Positions 27,102-37,003 of a stretch of DNA of 64,000 nucleotides are shown here, in pieces. A program made the translations under genes and the position numbers. Under the pieces are notes generated by a model. It made no database searches, had not been told where the DNA came from, and saw only the letters and a list, made by a program, of their open reading frames with translations. The DNA is from Roseovarius sp. A-2 (GTDB lineage Bacteria > Pseudomonadota > Alphaproteobacteria > Rhodobacterales > Rhodobacteraceae), in NCBI RefSeq assembly GCF_002072155.1, contig NZ_BDIY01000001.1:606843-670842 (forward strand), given 5' to 3'. Each line of letters starts with the position of its first letter. Position 1 is the first letter of the stretch.

Positions 27102-27914
27102 ATGGCAGGATTCGACATATTCGAGGAAATCGAGCGGCTGCGCCAGGCGGGTGCGCCGTTCTGCGTGGCGACCGTCATCCGCACCGCCGATGCGACCTCG
27201 GCCAAGGCCGGGGCCAAGGCGGCGGTCACCGGCGCGGGCGAGATCGTCGGCCACCTTGGCGGGGCCTGCGTGCAGCGCGCGGTGCGCGCGGCCTCGACCG
27301 AGGCGCTCAGCGCGGGTGCGCCCCGGCTCATTTCCGTGCGCCCGTCAGAGAAGGTGGTGAATCTCGGCCGTGAAGCGGAGATACAGCTTTTCAAGAGCGG
27401 GTGTCCGTCAGGTGGCACGGTGGACCTGTTGATCGAGCCATGGCGCGCGGCACCCTGGCTGATGATCTATGGCGCGACCCCGATCGCACGGGCACTGGCG
27501 GAACATGGTGCTTTGATGGGGTTTCGTGTGATGATGGAGCCAGGGGCTGAGGCCGGGCAGGCCGAGGTTGCGCGGCTCGCAGAGGGGCACCCCCCCACGC
27601 TCGCGCCGCGCGATTTCGTCGTCATCGCCTCGCAGGGCAAGGGTGACATGGCGGCGCTGCATTCGGCGCTGGCAACGCCGGCGGGGCGGGTGACGATGGT
27701 TGCGAGCTGTCGCAAGGCCGAGGTGCTGCGCGAAAAGCTGGCCGCGCAGGGCGTCGACGCGGCGCGGCTCGCGGTGCTCAAATCGCCTGCCGGGCTGAAT
27801 ATCGGTGCGGTTGAGCCGTATGAGATCGCGCTGTCGATCCTGGCCGAAATCGTAGCCTGGAAGAACGCCGGTGCCACGCCGGAAAGGCAGAGGCAGGACG
27901 CCGCGCCGCGGTAA
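27102..27914 (+). CDS. coxF: CoxF XdhC-family molybdoenzyme maturation protein
   Basis: A 270-residue XdhC/CoxI-type protein that binds the molybdenum cofactor and helps its sulfuration or insertion into the hydroxylase. The N-terminal XdhC domain (about 10-95, with CVATVIRTADATSAKAGAKA and GGACVQRAV) is followed by a Rossmann-type domain (about 115-260; MIYGATPIARALAEHGA). GAGGAGG precedes the ATG. It ends the cox operon, with a strong hairpin immediately after. Confidence 0.9.
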   Translation: MAGFDIFEEIERLRQAGAPFCVATVIRTADATSAKAGAKAAVTGAGEIVGHLGGACVQRAVRAASTEALSAGAPRLISVRPSEKVVNLGREAEIQLFKSGCPSGGTVDLLIEPWRAAPWLMIYGATPIARALAEHGALMGFRVMMEPGAEAGQAEVARLAEGHPPTLAPRDFVVIASQGKGDMAALHSALATPAGRVTMVASCRKAEVLREKLAAQGVDAARLAVLKSPAGLNIGAVEPYEIALSILAEIVAWKNAGATPERQRQDAAPR

Positions 27915-27925
27915 CGCCGGGGCAC

Positions 27926-27953
27926 GGGGCCGGATGATCCGGCCCCGGTTGTT
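27926..27953. terminator. Terminator between coxF and icd
   Basis: GGGGCCGGA-TGA-TCCGGCCCC (27926-27946) is a perfect nine-pair hairpin followed by GGTTGTTTT. It separates two convergent genes and could stop transcription from both; the T-rich side favours the cox operon. Confidence 0.8.
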
Positions 27954-30158
<2,205 letters not shown>

Positions 30159-30310
30159 CTGGTGGGTCCTTTCCGATCTGGGTGTGGGCGGGGACGCGGG
30201 CGGTATTCACGCTGCGCGACTCGCTGGAATTGCCGCTGTCTTAGCGGAAAAACCGACTTTGTAAAAGATAGTATGCGACGGTATACAAAATAAATCTACG
30301 TCAGCCTGCG

Positions 30311-31534
30311 TCAGACAATCTCAGTCATTCGCGTCTTGTGCCGATGCATCAGCACACAGCCCGCCAGCACCGCGCCCAACACGCCCAGATGTGCGGGCAT
30401 TGGCGTGCCGTTGAATTGCAGACCGATGGGAACGGCAATCGCCACGCTGCCCACCGTGGCGATGGCGCCGGTCACGCTGGCGGCCATGCCTGCGATGGCA
30501 CCCATCGGGGCCATGGCGAGCGCGTTGAGATTGCCGAGCGTGAGACCCGCCTGAAAGAACACCGATGTCTGCCAGATTACGAACACGCCGAATTGTTCAT
30601 TGGGTGGCAGTCCGATCTGCCACAGCACGATGGCGGCAAGTGAGAGCGCGATCTGCGCGGTCAGCGCCGCGCTCACCATCCGTTCCATCCCCAGTCGCAT
30701 GACGAGGCGCGAGTTGAGAAAGCTGCCCGACCCTGCGATCAAGGCCATAAGGAAGAACCAGTAGGGAAAGCTGTCGGCACGGTGGAACACCTCGTCGAAG
30801 ATCGGTTGCACCATGCTGAGCGAGGTGAAAAGCGTGATCATGCACAACATTTGCACCGCGATGGCGGTGCGGGTGACGGGATGGGCGAGCACCTCGTGCA
30901 GGGCGGCCCGAAGGGGGGCCGCGCGGAACGGGCGGCGGGCCTCGCGCGGCAGCGGTTCGGGCAGGCGCAACATCATCCAGAGCGACAGGATCGTGGCAAA
31001 GAGGATGAACGCGCCAAACACCCCGCGCCAGCCCGCCACGGAGATCACGCCCGCGCCCAAAAGCGGGGCCATGGCTGGGGTGAGGGCAAAGACCATCATC
31101 ACGAAGGACATCAGCCGCGCCATGTTGCGCCCGGCATATAGGTCGCGGATGATCGCGATGGAAACGATGCGGAAGGCCGCCGCCCCCAGCCCTTGGATCG
31201 CGCGGGCCGCGAGCAGGGTCTCCAGGCTGGGCGCCACCATCGCAAGCGCCGCTCCGACGATGTAGATCGCGGCCCCGCCGAGGATCACCCCCTTGCGCCC
31301 GAAACTGTCCGAGAGCGGCCCCGACACGAAGGTGCCCAGCCCCAGCCCCAGTAGAAACGCTGTGATGATGAGCTGCGCGCGATTGGGGGCCTCGGGGGTG
31401 AGTGCTTGGGCGATATGCGGCAGGCCCGGCAGCATGGCGTCGATGGAAAAGGCCACGGTGGCGGTCATCATCGCCATCAGCGCGATGAATTCCGGCCGCT
31501 TGAGCGGGCGGGCAGGGGCAATCGGGCCGGGCAT
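30311..31534 (-). CDS. Bcr/CflA-family multidrug efflux MFS transporter
   Basis: A 407-residue major facilitator protein with about twelve helices. It has MMTATVAFSIDAMLPGLP in helix 1, the motif A segment GPLSDSFGRKGVILGG (about 73-88) and RAIQGLGAAAFRIVS in helix 4, characteristic of the Bcr/CflA drug:H+ antiporters. The substrate is unknown; relatives export bicyclomycin, chloramphenicol or sulfathiazole. It appears to be a single-gene unit. Confidence 0.88.
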   Translation of the reverse strand: MPGPIAPARPLKRPEFIALMAMMTATVAFSIDAMLPGLPHIAQALTPEAPNRAQLIITAFLLGLGLGTFVSGPLSDSFGRKGVILGGAAIYIVGAALAMVAPSLETLLAARAIQGLGAAAFRIVSIAIIRDLYAGRNMARLMSFVMMVFALTPAMAPLLGAGVISVAGWRGVFGAFILFATILSLWMMLRLPEPLPREARRPFRAAPLRAALHEVLAHPVTRTAIAVQMLCMITLFTSLSMVQPIFDEVFHRADSFPYWFFLMALIAGSGSFLNSRLVMRLGMERMVSAALTAQIALSLAAIVLWQIGLPPNEQFGVFVIWQTSVFFQAGLTLGNLNALAMAPMGAIAGMAASVTGAIATVGSVAIAVPIGLQFNGTPMPAHLGVLGAVLAGCVLMHRHKTRMTEIV

Positions 31535-31666
31535 GCACTATCCTTGATCGCGGTTTCTGTCGCGGCTTAGCACGGGGGGCGCGGTGTGACCAGATGACGC
31601 TTCGTCAATACCCGAGTAAATAAATAAGAAAATCGTGTGCGAACGGTATCTGGAAGGACTCGGAAC

Positions 31667-31966
31667 ATGAAACTTGCTGTGTTTCACTCTCTCGGCCTTG
31701 CGATGTTGATCTCGACCGGAGCCGTGGTGGTGCAGGTCGAACAGGTCGAGACGGTTGATGGGCGCATGACTTATTCGCATTTCGCGCAGACGGTTGAGCA
31801 TGCCGATCTCGCCGTTTGTCCCTCCGGTGTCGATCCGGAGACGCAGTTCTGTCGGCGGACGGTCGCCGCCGAGCGCGGGCATGTCTTCGTCTTCGACCTG
31901 GAGGGCGATCAAGTCCTGTGGGCGATCAGGTCCAATGATCTGGCCGGAGGGCGTCCCGCATTCTGA
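31667..31966 (+). CDS. Small secreted protein of unknown function
   Basis: A 99-residue protein from ATG 31667 with a weak N-terminal hydrophobic segment (MKLAVFHSLGLAMLISTGAVV), possibly a signal peptide or anchor. The rest is polar, with two Cys about 15 residues apart (LAVCPSG and QFCRRT). No family is recognised. GGACTCGGAAC lies upstream, a poor ribosome site. It is divergent from the MFS gene and convergent with the K+ channel gene. Confidence 0.55.
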   Translation: MKLAVFHSLGLAMLISTGAVVVQVEQVETVDGRMTYSHFAQTVEHADLAVCPSGVDPETQFCRRTVAAERGHVFVFDLEGDQVLWAIRSNDLAGGRPAF

Positions 31967-31972
31967 CCGCAG

Positions 31973-32359
31973 TTACGGGGGCAGGGCATCCTCGTTCGCG
32001 GATGCACCGTCCTCGCTTTCGGGCGTGGACTCCGCGCTCGTAGGTGCATGCCGGTGATGTATCAGGCGGGTAAACAGCCATTCTGTATGTTCCTCGCGCT
32101 TGCGCACGGCAAAGGAGCCGAATTGCTGGATCGCGACGGCAAAGACGCCGAGGCCGGCCAGGATGAAGACGGTGGTGCCGATCTTGCCTACCACGGTCAC
32201 CGGCACGAGGCTGCCATACCCCACCGTCGAGAGCGTCACGACGGTGAAGAAATAGCTGTCGAGCCAGGACCAGCCTTCGACATGGCGAAAGAATACCGTG
32301 CCGCCCGCTATCATCAGCGCGAGCATGGCCAGAAGGGTGAGGGCCTTCAAACGGTGCAT
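31973..32359 (-). CDS. Two-helix potassium channel family protein
   Basis: A 128-residue membrane protein with an outer helix (about 5-25), the pore loop TVVTLSTVGYGSLVP (about 40-54) holding the K+ selectivity filter TVGYG, and an inner helix (about 58-80). The cytoplasmic tail is short and charged, without an RCK domain. It would assemble as a tetramer of the KcsA type. Gating cannot be predicted. Confidence 0.85.
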   Translation of the reverse strand: MHRLKALTLLAMLALMIAGGTVFFRHVEGWSWLDSYFFTVVTLSTVGYGSLVPVTVVGKIGTTVFILAGLGVFAVAIQQFGSFAVRKREEHTEWLFTRLIHHRHAPTSAESTPESEDGASANEDALPP

Positions 32360-32366
32360 CGCGGCT

Positions 32367-33005
32367 CTAGCCCTGGACGCTTTCGCCGATCTCGTCGATC
32401 ACCTTGAGCCACATCTCGGCGGGTTGGCAACCAGGCACCGCGTGCTGGCCCGCGACGATGAAGGTGGGCACGCCGGAGATCCCCATCTCGCGGAACTGCG
32501 CATCGCGCGCCTTGATGTCCTCGCGGTCGGCATCGGTCTGCAAGAGGCGCAGGATCATCGCGCCATCCATGCTCAGGCTGTCGGCGATATCTGCGAGGGT
32601 TTCGTGATCGCCGATATCGCGGCCCTCATCGAAATAGGCATGAAAGAGTGCCATCGCCATACGGTCCTGGCATTCCTCGATGCCTGCCCAGTGCAGCAGG
32701 CGATGCGCGTCGAGCGTGTTGGGCGTGCGCTTGATTGCAGCGAAGTCGATGGTGAGCCCGGCGGCCTCTGCGCGCTCCAACACCGGGGCATAGGCCTTTA
32801 ACGCACCCTCCTTGCCGCCGAACTTGCTCTCCAGATAATCGCGCCGGTCCATGCCACCCTCGGGCATGTCGGGGTTGAGCTGGAAGGGGTGCCATTCGAT
32901 CTGGAACGAGTGCCCGGGACGCTGAGCAAGCGCCTGATCCAGAAGAGTTTTCCCGATGTAGCACCAAGGGCAGATCGGGTCGGAAATGATATCAAGCTTG
33001 ACCAT
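32367..33005 (-). CDS. DsbA-family oxidoreductase (FrnE-like)
   Basis: A 212-residue thioredoxin-fold protein beginning MVKLDIISDPICPWC, with the CPWC active site at about residues 12-15. There is no signal peptide, so it is cytoplasmic, as in the FrnE group or 2-hydroxychromene-2-carboxylate isomerase relatives. The GVPTFIVAGQHAVPG segment near residue 165 has the conserved cis-Pro. The longer reading upstream overlaps the acyl-CoA ligase and is not used. The gene overlaps the ligase stop by 14 bases and likely shares its transcript. Confidence 0.88.
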   Translation of the reverse strand: MVKLDIISDPICPWCYIGKTLLDQALAQRPGHSFQIEWHPFQLNPDMPEGGMDRRDYLESKFGGKEGALKAYAPVLERAEAAGLTIDFAAIKRTPNTLDAHRLLHWAGIEECQDRMAMALFHAYFDEGRDIGDHETLADIADSLSMDGAMILRLLQTDADREDIKARDAQFREMGISGVPTFIVAGQHAVPGCQPAEMWLKVIDEIGESVQG

Positions 33006-34518
33006 GGAGGTCCTCGTAAATCGGCCGCAAGGCGCGGCGCAGGAGTTTCCCATTGGCCCCCGTCGGCAGGGTCGCCACATGGATATAGCCTCTTGGGGCC
33101 TTGTATCCCGCGAGACGCGCACGCGCGAAGGCGTCGAGCGTCGCGGGGTCGAGCGGTTCGGGGCCAGTATAGAAGGCCATGATCACGCGCGCATCCTCTT
33201 TCACTTCGATATCCGTGACCGCGATCTGGGTGATGCCGGGATGCGGGGTGAGGGCGGCCTCGACCTCCAGCGGTGAGACGCGAAAGCCGCCTGCGTTCAT
33301 CATGTCGTCCGCGCGGCCCATATAGGTGATCTGGCCGTCTTCGTCCATCGCGCCCTGATCGCCGGTCACGAACCAGTCGCCGTTGAATTTCGCCGCCGTC
33401 GCCTCGGGTGCGCCGAGATAGCCGAGCATCAGGCCGGGGTCGGATTTGTGAATGGCGATGGTGCCTTCCTCGCCGGTTCTGACGGGGCCAGCCGCGCCGA
33501 TGATCGCCACGCGTCGGCCCTGTTGCGGTAGACCGAGCGTGCCGGGGGCGGCGGGGTGATCCGGACTGCCCGAGATGAAAGTCGAGCATTCCGACATGCC
33601 GTAAGCCTCGTAAACCGGTGTGCCAGTAGCGTCCTGCCAGTGCTGGCGGATCGTCTCCGACAGCTTTTCCCCCGCCGCGAGGCCGTGGCGCAGGCGGGGC
33701 AGGGTGATCTGTGTTCCTTGCTTGAACATCTTGCGGTAAACGCCCGGGGCGGCTGCGAAAATCGTCGCATCATGGCGCTTGAGCAAAAGCGGCAACTGGT
33801 CCGGTGTCACCTCAGGCGCGGGGATCAGCGCGGTGGCACCGATGGCCCAGGGATCCATCAGCCCAGTGCCGAGCGTGAAGGTCCAGTTGAAGGCCCCGGC
33901 ATGGCAGAGGCGGTCGCTCTCGCGTAACCCGTACCAGCCATCATACATCATCCGCCGCGCCCAGATCGCGCGGTGCGCGTGCATAACCGCGCGCGCTGTG
34001 CCGGAGGTGCCGGAGGTGTAGATGATATAGGCCAGCCGGTCGGGATCGCCCATGTCATACTCGGCGGGGGGCAAGTCGCGCATCGCCTCCAGCGCGGGTT
34101 CATCCAAAATGGGAATATCCGTGTCAGGGCAGGCGACACCACGCGCACGCAGGATCAGCCGGGGCTTGGTGGTGGCGATGATCCCGGCCACCTCGGGTGC
34201 GGTCAATTGGCTGGAGGTGGGGATCGGCACCAGCCCAACCGCGATGGCCCCGAGATAGGCAATAGGGAATTCCACCGTGTTGCCGAGCCGCATCAGTACC
34301 CGGTCGCCGGGCGAGAGCCCTGCGCGCAAGAGCCCGGTGCCGGTACCGCGAATGGCGGCGTGCAGGCGAGCGTAGCTCCAGCGCTCGGAGCCCGATAGGC
34401 GCAGGATCGCGAGGGCGATCTTGTCGGGTTGCGTCTCGGCCCGGCCCATCACATGGGCGGCGAGGTTGAAGGGCGCGGGGCAGGGGGCGAAGGGCCCCTC
34501 GTCGAATACGGCTTGCAT
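32992..34518 (-). CDS. Acyl-CoA synthetase (AMP-forming), benzoate-CoA ligase-like
   Basis: A 508-residue ANL-superfamily ligase activating a carboxylic acid to its CoA thioester through an acyl-adenylate. The P-loop YTSGTSGTARAV (about 169-180), the A5-type YEAYGMSECSTF (about 308-319), TGDQG (about 390) and the C-terminal lysine in GANGKLLRRAL are all present. The N-terminal layout resembles benzoate-CoA ligases. The divergent XRE-cupin regulator probably controls it, as in aromatic-acid or short-chain acid operons. Confidence 0.86.
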   Translation of the reverse strand: MQAVFDEGPFAPCPAPFNLAAHVMGRAETQPDKIALAILRLSGSERWSYARLHAAIRGTGTGLLRAGLSPGDRVLMRLGNTVEFPIAYLGAIAVGLVPIPTSSQLTAPEVAGIIATTKPRLILRARGVACPDTDIPILDEPALEAMRDLPPAEYDMGDPDRLAYIIYTSGTSGTARAVMHAHRAIWARRMMYDGWYGLRESDRLCHAGAFNWTFTLGTGLMDPWAIGATALIPAPEVTPDQLPLLLKRHDATIFAAAPGVYRKMFKQGTQITLPRLRHGLAAGEKLSETIRQHWQDATGTPVYEAYGMSECSTFISGSPDHPAAPGTLGLPQQGRRVAIIGAAGPVRTGEEGTIAIHKSDPGLMLGYLGAPEATAAKFNGDWFVTGDQGAMDEDGQITYMGRADDMMNAGGFRVSPLEVEAALTPHPGITQIAVTDIEVKEDARVIMAFYTGPEPLDPATLDAFARARLAGYKAPRGYIHVATLPTGANGKLLRRALRPIYEDLHGQA

Positions 34519-34584
34519 GCCCCCGGATTAGGCAGGTGCCGCGCGAGTTGCAAGTGGTCTCGCTCCTGCCTATAGGGCTGTGCC

Positions 34585-35205
34585 ATGACCGATCAAGCCT
34601 CGCATACCCTGATCCGCGTTGTGCGCGATACCGGCGAGAGCGGCACGCCCGAGCCGCTTGATCTGGGCGCGCGCGTGCGCGAGTTGCGCAAGGCGCGAGG
34701 CTGGACGCTGGAGCAGGCGGCAAAGCAGGCTGGGCTGGCCCGCTCGACGCTCTCGAAGATCGAGAACGGCCAGATGTCGCCCACCTATGAGGCGCTGAAA
34801 AAGCTGGCGCTCGGGTTGGAGATTTCCGTGCCGCAACTCTTTACTCCAGCTGCGCGCGAGCGCATCAACGGCCGCATGGCGATGACCAGATCGGGCGAGG
34901 GCGCGCCCAAGGCCACGGCAACCTACGAGCACGAATTGTTGGCCGAGCATCTGAGCCAGAAACGCATGCTGCCTTACCGGGCACGCATCAGGGCGCGCCG
35001 CATAGAGGAATTCGGCGGTTGGGTGCGCCATGACGGCGAGGAATTCCTCTTTGTGCTGACCGGGGTGATCCGGCTTTACACCGAATTCTACGAACCGATC
35101 GAGATGCGCCGGGGCGACAGCGCCTATTACGACGCCACGATGGGACATAACGTGGTCTCTGTCAGCGCCGAAGATGCGACGATCCTGTGGGTGACGTCGC
35201 TGTAA
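34585..35205 (+). CDS. XRE-family transcriptional regulator with cupin domain
   Basis: A 206-residue regulator. Residues about 27-90 are an XRE helix-turn-helix (LRKARGWTLEQAAKQAGLARSTLS). Residues about 130-206 are a small-molecule-binding cupin barrel (GEEFLFVLTGVIRLY, MRRGDSAYYDATMGHNV). Such proteins often control adjacent catabolic genes, and it diverges from the acyl-CoA ligase gene with a 66-base gap. The two basic motifs suggest a repressor relieved by an aromatic or short acyl ligand. Confidence 0.88.
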   Translation: MTDQASHTLIRVVRDTGESGTPEPLDLGARVRELRKARGWTLEQAAKQAGLARSTLSKIENGQMSPTYEALKKLALGLEISVPQLFTPAARERINGRMAMTRSGEGAPKATATYEHELLAEHLSQKRMLPYRARIRARRIEEFGGWVRHDGEEFLFVLTGVIRLYTEFYEPIEMRRGDSAYYDATMGHNVVSVSAEDATILWVTSL

Positions 35206-35290
35206 ATCAGGGCGGAATGTGATTGCCCGATCATGCCCGCGCCATAGGGGCAGTTGTGGCGTGCAGGCACGGACCGGGCAATGGTCGGGC

Positions 35291-35566
35291 TTATTCCGCC
35301 GGGTCGACCGGGGCCGTTTCCGTGGTGGCACTGCCCGAGATGCTTGCCGGTGCCGTCGCCTCGGGATTGTTTTTCAGGCTGCCGTTCTCATCGATCGAGG
35401 ATGGCGAGAGCATGCTGAGGGCGATCAAACCGCCGATCAGGGTCACGACGACCAACAAGGCGACCAGGCCGCCGTTCGAGGTTGGGCTGTTTTCATAGCC
35501 TGGTGCGCCATAGCGATTGAGGTCTCGGTTGGCTTGGCGGTGTGCGTCATCATGCGGCGTATACAT
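35291..35566 (-). CDS. Small single-pass membrane protein of unknown function
   Basis: A 91-residue protein from the ATG encoding MYTPHDDAHRQ, after a good AAGGAG site; an upstream in-frame ATG adds eight residues. The N-terminal 34 residues are polar, residues about 34-52 form one hydrophobic helix, and the rest is a Ser/Thr/Ala-rich tail. I see no family or motif. It ends 85 bases from the convergent XRE gene. Confidence 0.55.
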   Translation of the reverse strand: MYTPHDDAHRQANRDLNRYGAPGYENSPTSNGGLVALLVVVTLIGGLIALSMLSPSSIDENGSLKNNPEATAPASISGSATTETAPVDPAE

Positions 35567-36132
35567 GGCTGTCTCCTTTCCTGAGATCATGCGTCAAGCG
35601 TAGGCCAAACCTGTGTCTGCCGCTTCTACCGGACAAGTCGCGCCGGAATTTCGGCGGCGGGTTGCTATTTTACGCGGTTGCAGCATGCGGTTTGCCGCCG
35701 TCGGCGATTATCTGCGCTTTTGACTGACCCATTCTGGCAGGAACGTGCCGGGAGGGGTGGCCCTGTGCGGATGCCGCCGCTGGTTGCCCGACGAGGCACG
35801 CGTGCCAAAGGTGCGACGAATCGCCATCACGCAGGATCAGGGTGGTGTGATGCGCAAACCGTCGGGCTCGTTGTTCTGGATGGCGCATGGGGCCAAATTG
35901 CGTAAATAACGGTCAGTCGCAGGAATTTCATAAACGCAATAATATCAACATATTGAGAACAAGTGAGCAAATTTTCGCCTGCAATACGCGCAGTTTTCCG
36001 GTGAATTTCCTGACCTTTGGGAAGTTTCCGTTGGATCACGGTTTCGAGAGTGCTACACACGATCTGCTTATCGGCATGCCAGAAAAAGCAAAACAGCTTT
36101 TGAAAACGTGGACCGACGCGGGGGATAATTTT
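35567..36132. other. Intergenic stretch of lower GC, no clear gene
   Basis: The 566 bases between the small membrane protein gene and the sugar transferase start hold no convincing gene. GC falls, especially after 35900. Open frames here lack recognisable proteins. The sugar transferase frame remains open to 35887, so a longer N-terminus is possible. Nothing else is visible. Confidence 0.6.
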
Positions 36133-36828
36133 ATGAAGCATCATTCGAACGACATTTCGGATTTCAATGCGGCTAATTTCAAGGCAGCCGTTGAAATGAT
36201 ACACAGCTCCGAAACACTACCGCAGGCAGCGCAGAAGACTAATCTTTACCTCGCCATCGGCAAACCTGTTTTCGATCTGGTTATAGCCCTGCTTCTGCTT
36301 CCGATCCTGATCACCTGCTGCATCGTTTTGGCAGTTCTCAACCCGTTTTTCAATCGTGGGCCGCTGTTCTACGTGCAGGCCCGCATGGGGCGCGATTGCA
36401 CGGCGTTCAACGCGATCAAGTTTCGCACCATGACACCGACCGACAAGGTGCTTCGCAGCGCCGGGGAGCCGTTGGAGCAAGAGCGGATCACGCTGATGGG
36501 GCGCTTTTTGCGACGGACCCGGATTGACGAGCTACCTCAGATTTTCAACGTCCTGCGCGGCGACATGAGCTTTATCGGGCCGCGCCCGGATTACATTCAC
36601 CACGCGCGGCATTACCTCAAGTCGGTGCCGGGCTACCGCGAGCGGCACAGCCTACGCCCCGGAGTCAGCGGGCTGGCACAGATTGATCTGGGATACACGG
36701 AATGCCTCGAAGGCACGCGCAAGAAGGTCAAGATGGACCTGTCCTACATCGAGACGGTCAGCTTTCGTGGCGACCTGCTACTGGCGTGGAAAACCTTTCT
36801 GACCGTGATCCGCAGCAAGGGTTATTGA
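36133..36828 (+). CDS. Undecaprenyl-phosphate sugar phosphotransferase-type protein
   Basis: A roughly 231-residue member of the bacterial sugar transferase family (WcaJ/WbaP C-terminal type), which moves a sugar-1-phosphate to undecaprenyl phosphate to start exopolysaccharide synthesis. One hydrophobic segment near 37-61 is followed by the catalytic GPLFYVQARMGRDCTAFNAIKFRTM, RRTRIDELPQIFNVLRGDMSFIGPRPD and RPGVSGLAQI. The start is uncertain: ATG 36133 gives the usual length for this short class, with candidates at 36076 and 35887. No glycosyltransferase or polymer gene is adjacent, which is unusual. Confidence 0.82.
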   Translation: MKHHSNDISDFNAANFKAAVEMIHSSETLPQAAQKTNLYLAIGKPVFDLVIALLLLPILITCCIVLAVLNPFFNRGPLFYVQARMGRDCTAFNAIKFRTMTPTDKVLRSAGEPLEQERITLMGRFLRRTRIDELPQIFNVLRGDMSFIGPRPDYIHHARHYLKSVPGYRERHSLRPGVSGLAQIDLGYTECLEGTRKKVKMDLSYIETVSFRGDLLLAWKTFLTVIRSKGY

Positions 36829-37003
36829 ACGGCTCCCCGCCGTCCTCCCGCAGGTGATGGATACGGCGCTGGCGTTGCCTACGCCTTGGGCAAAAAGACG
36901 GAAATCACCTGAAGCTAAACGTTTTACCGGTTGAATTCGCAAGCGCCGCTGGCTTTAAGTGCCGCTTGATGCGCGTGCATGGTCAGGACCGGACAAACCA
37001 CCG

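Noticed and set aside
35827..36204. 125-residue minus-strand ORF in the low-GC gap
   Set aside because: No start context or recognisable domain, and it overlaps the sugar transferase.
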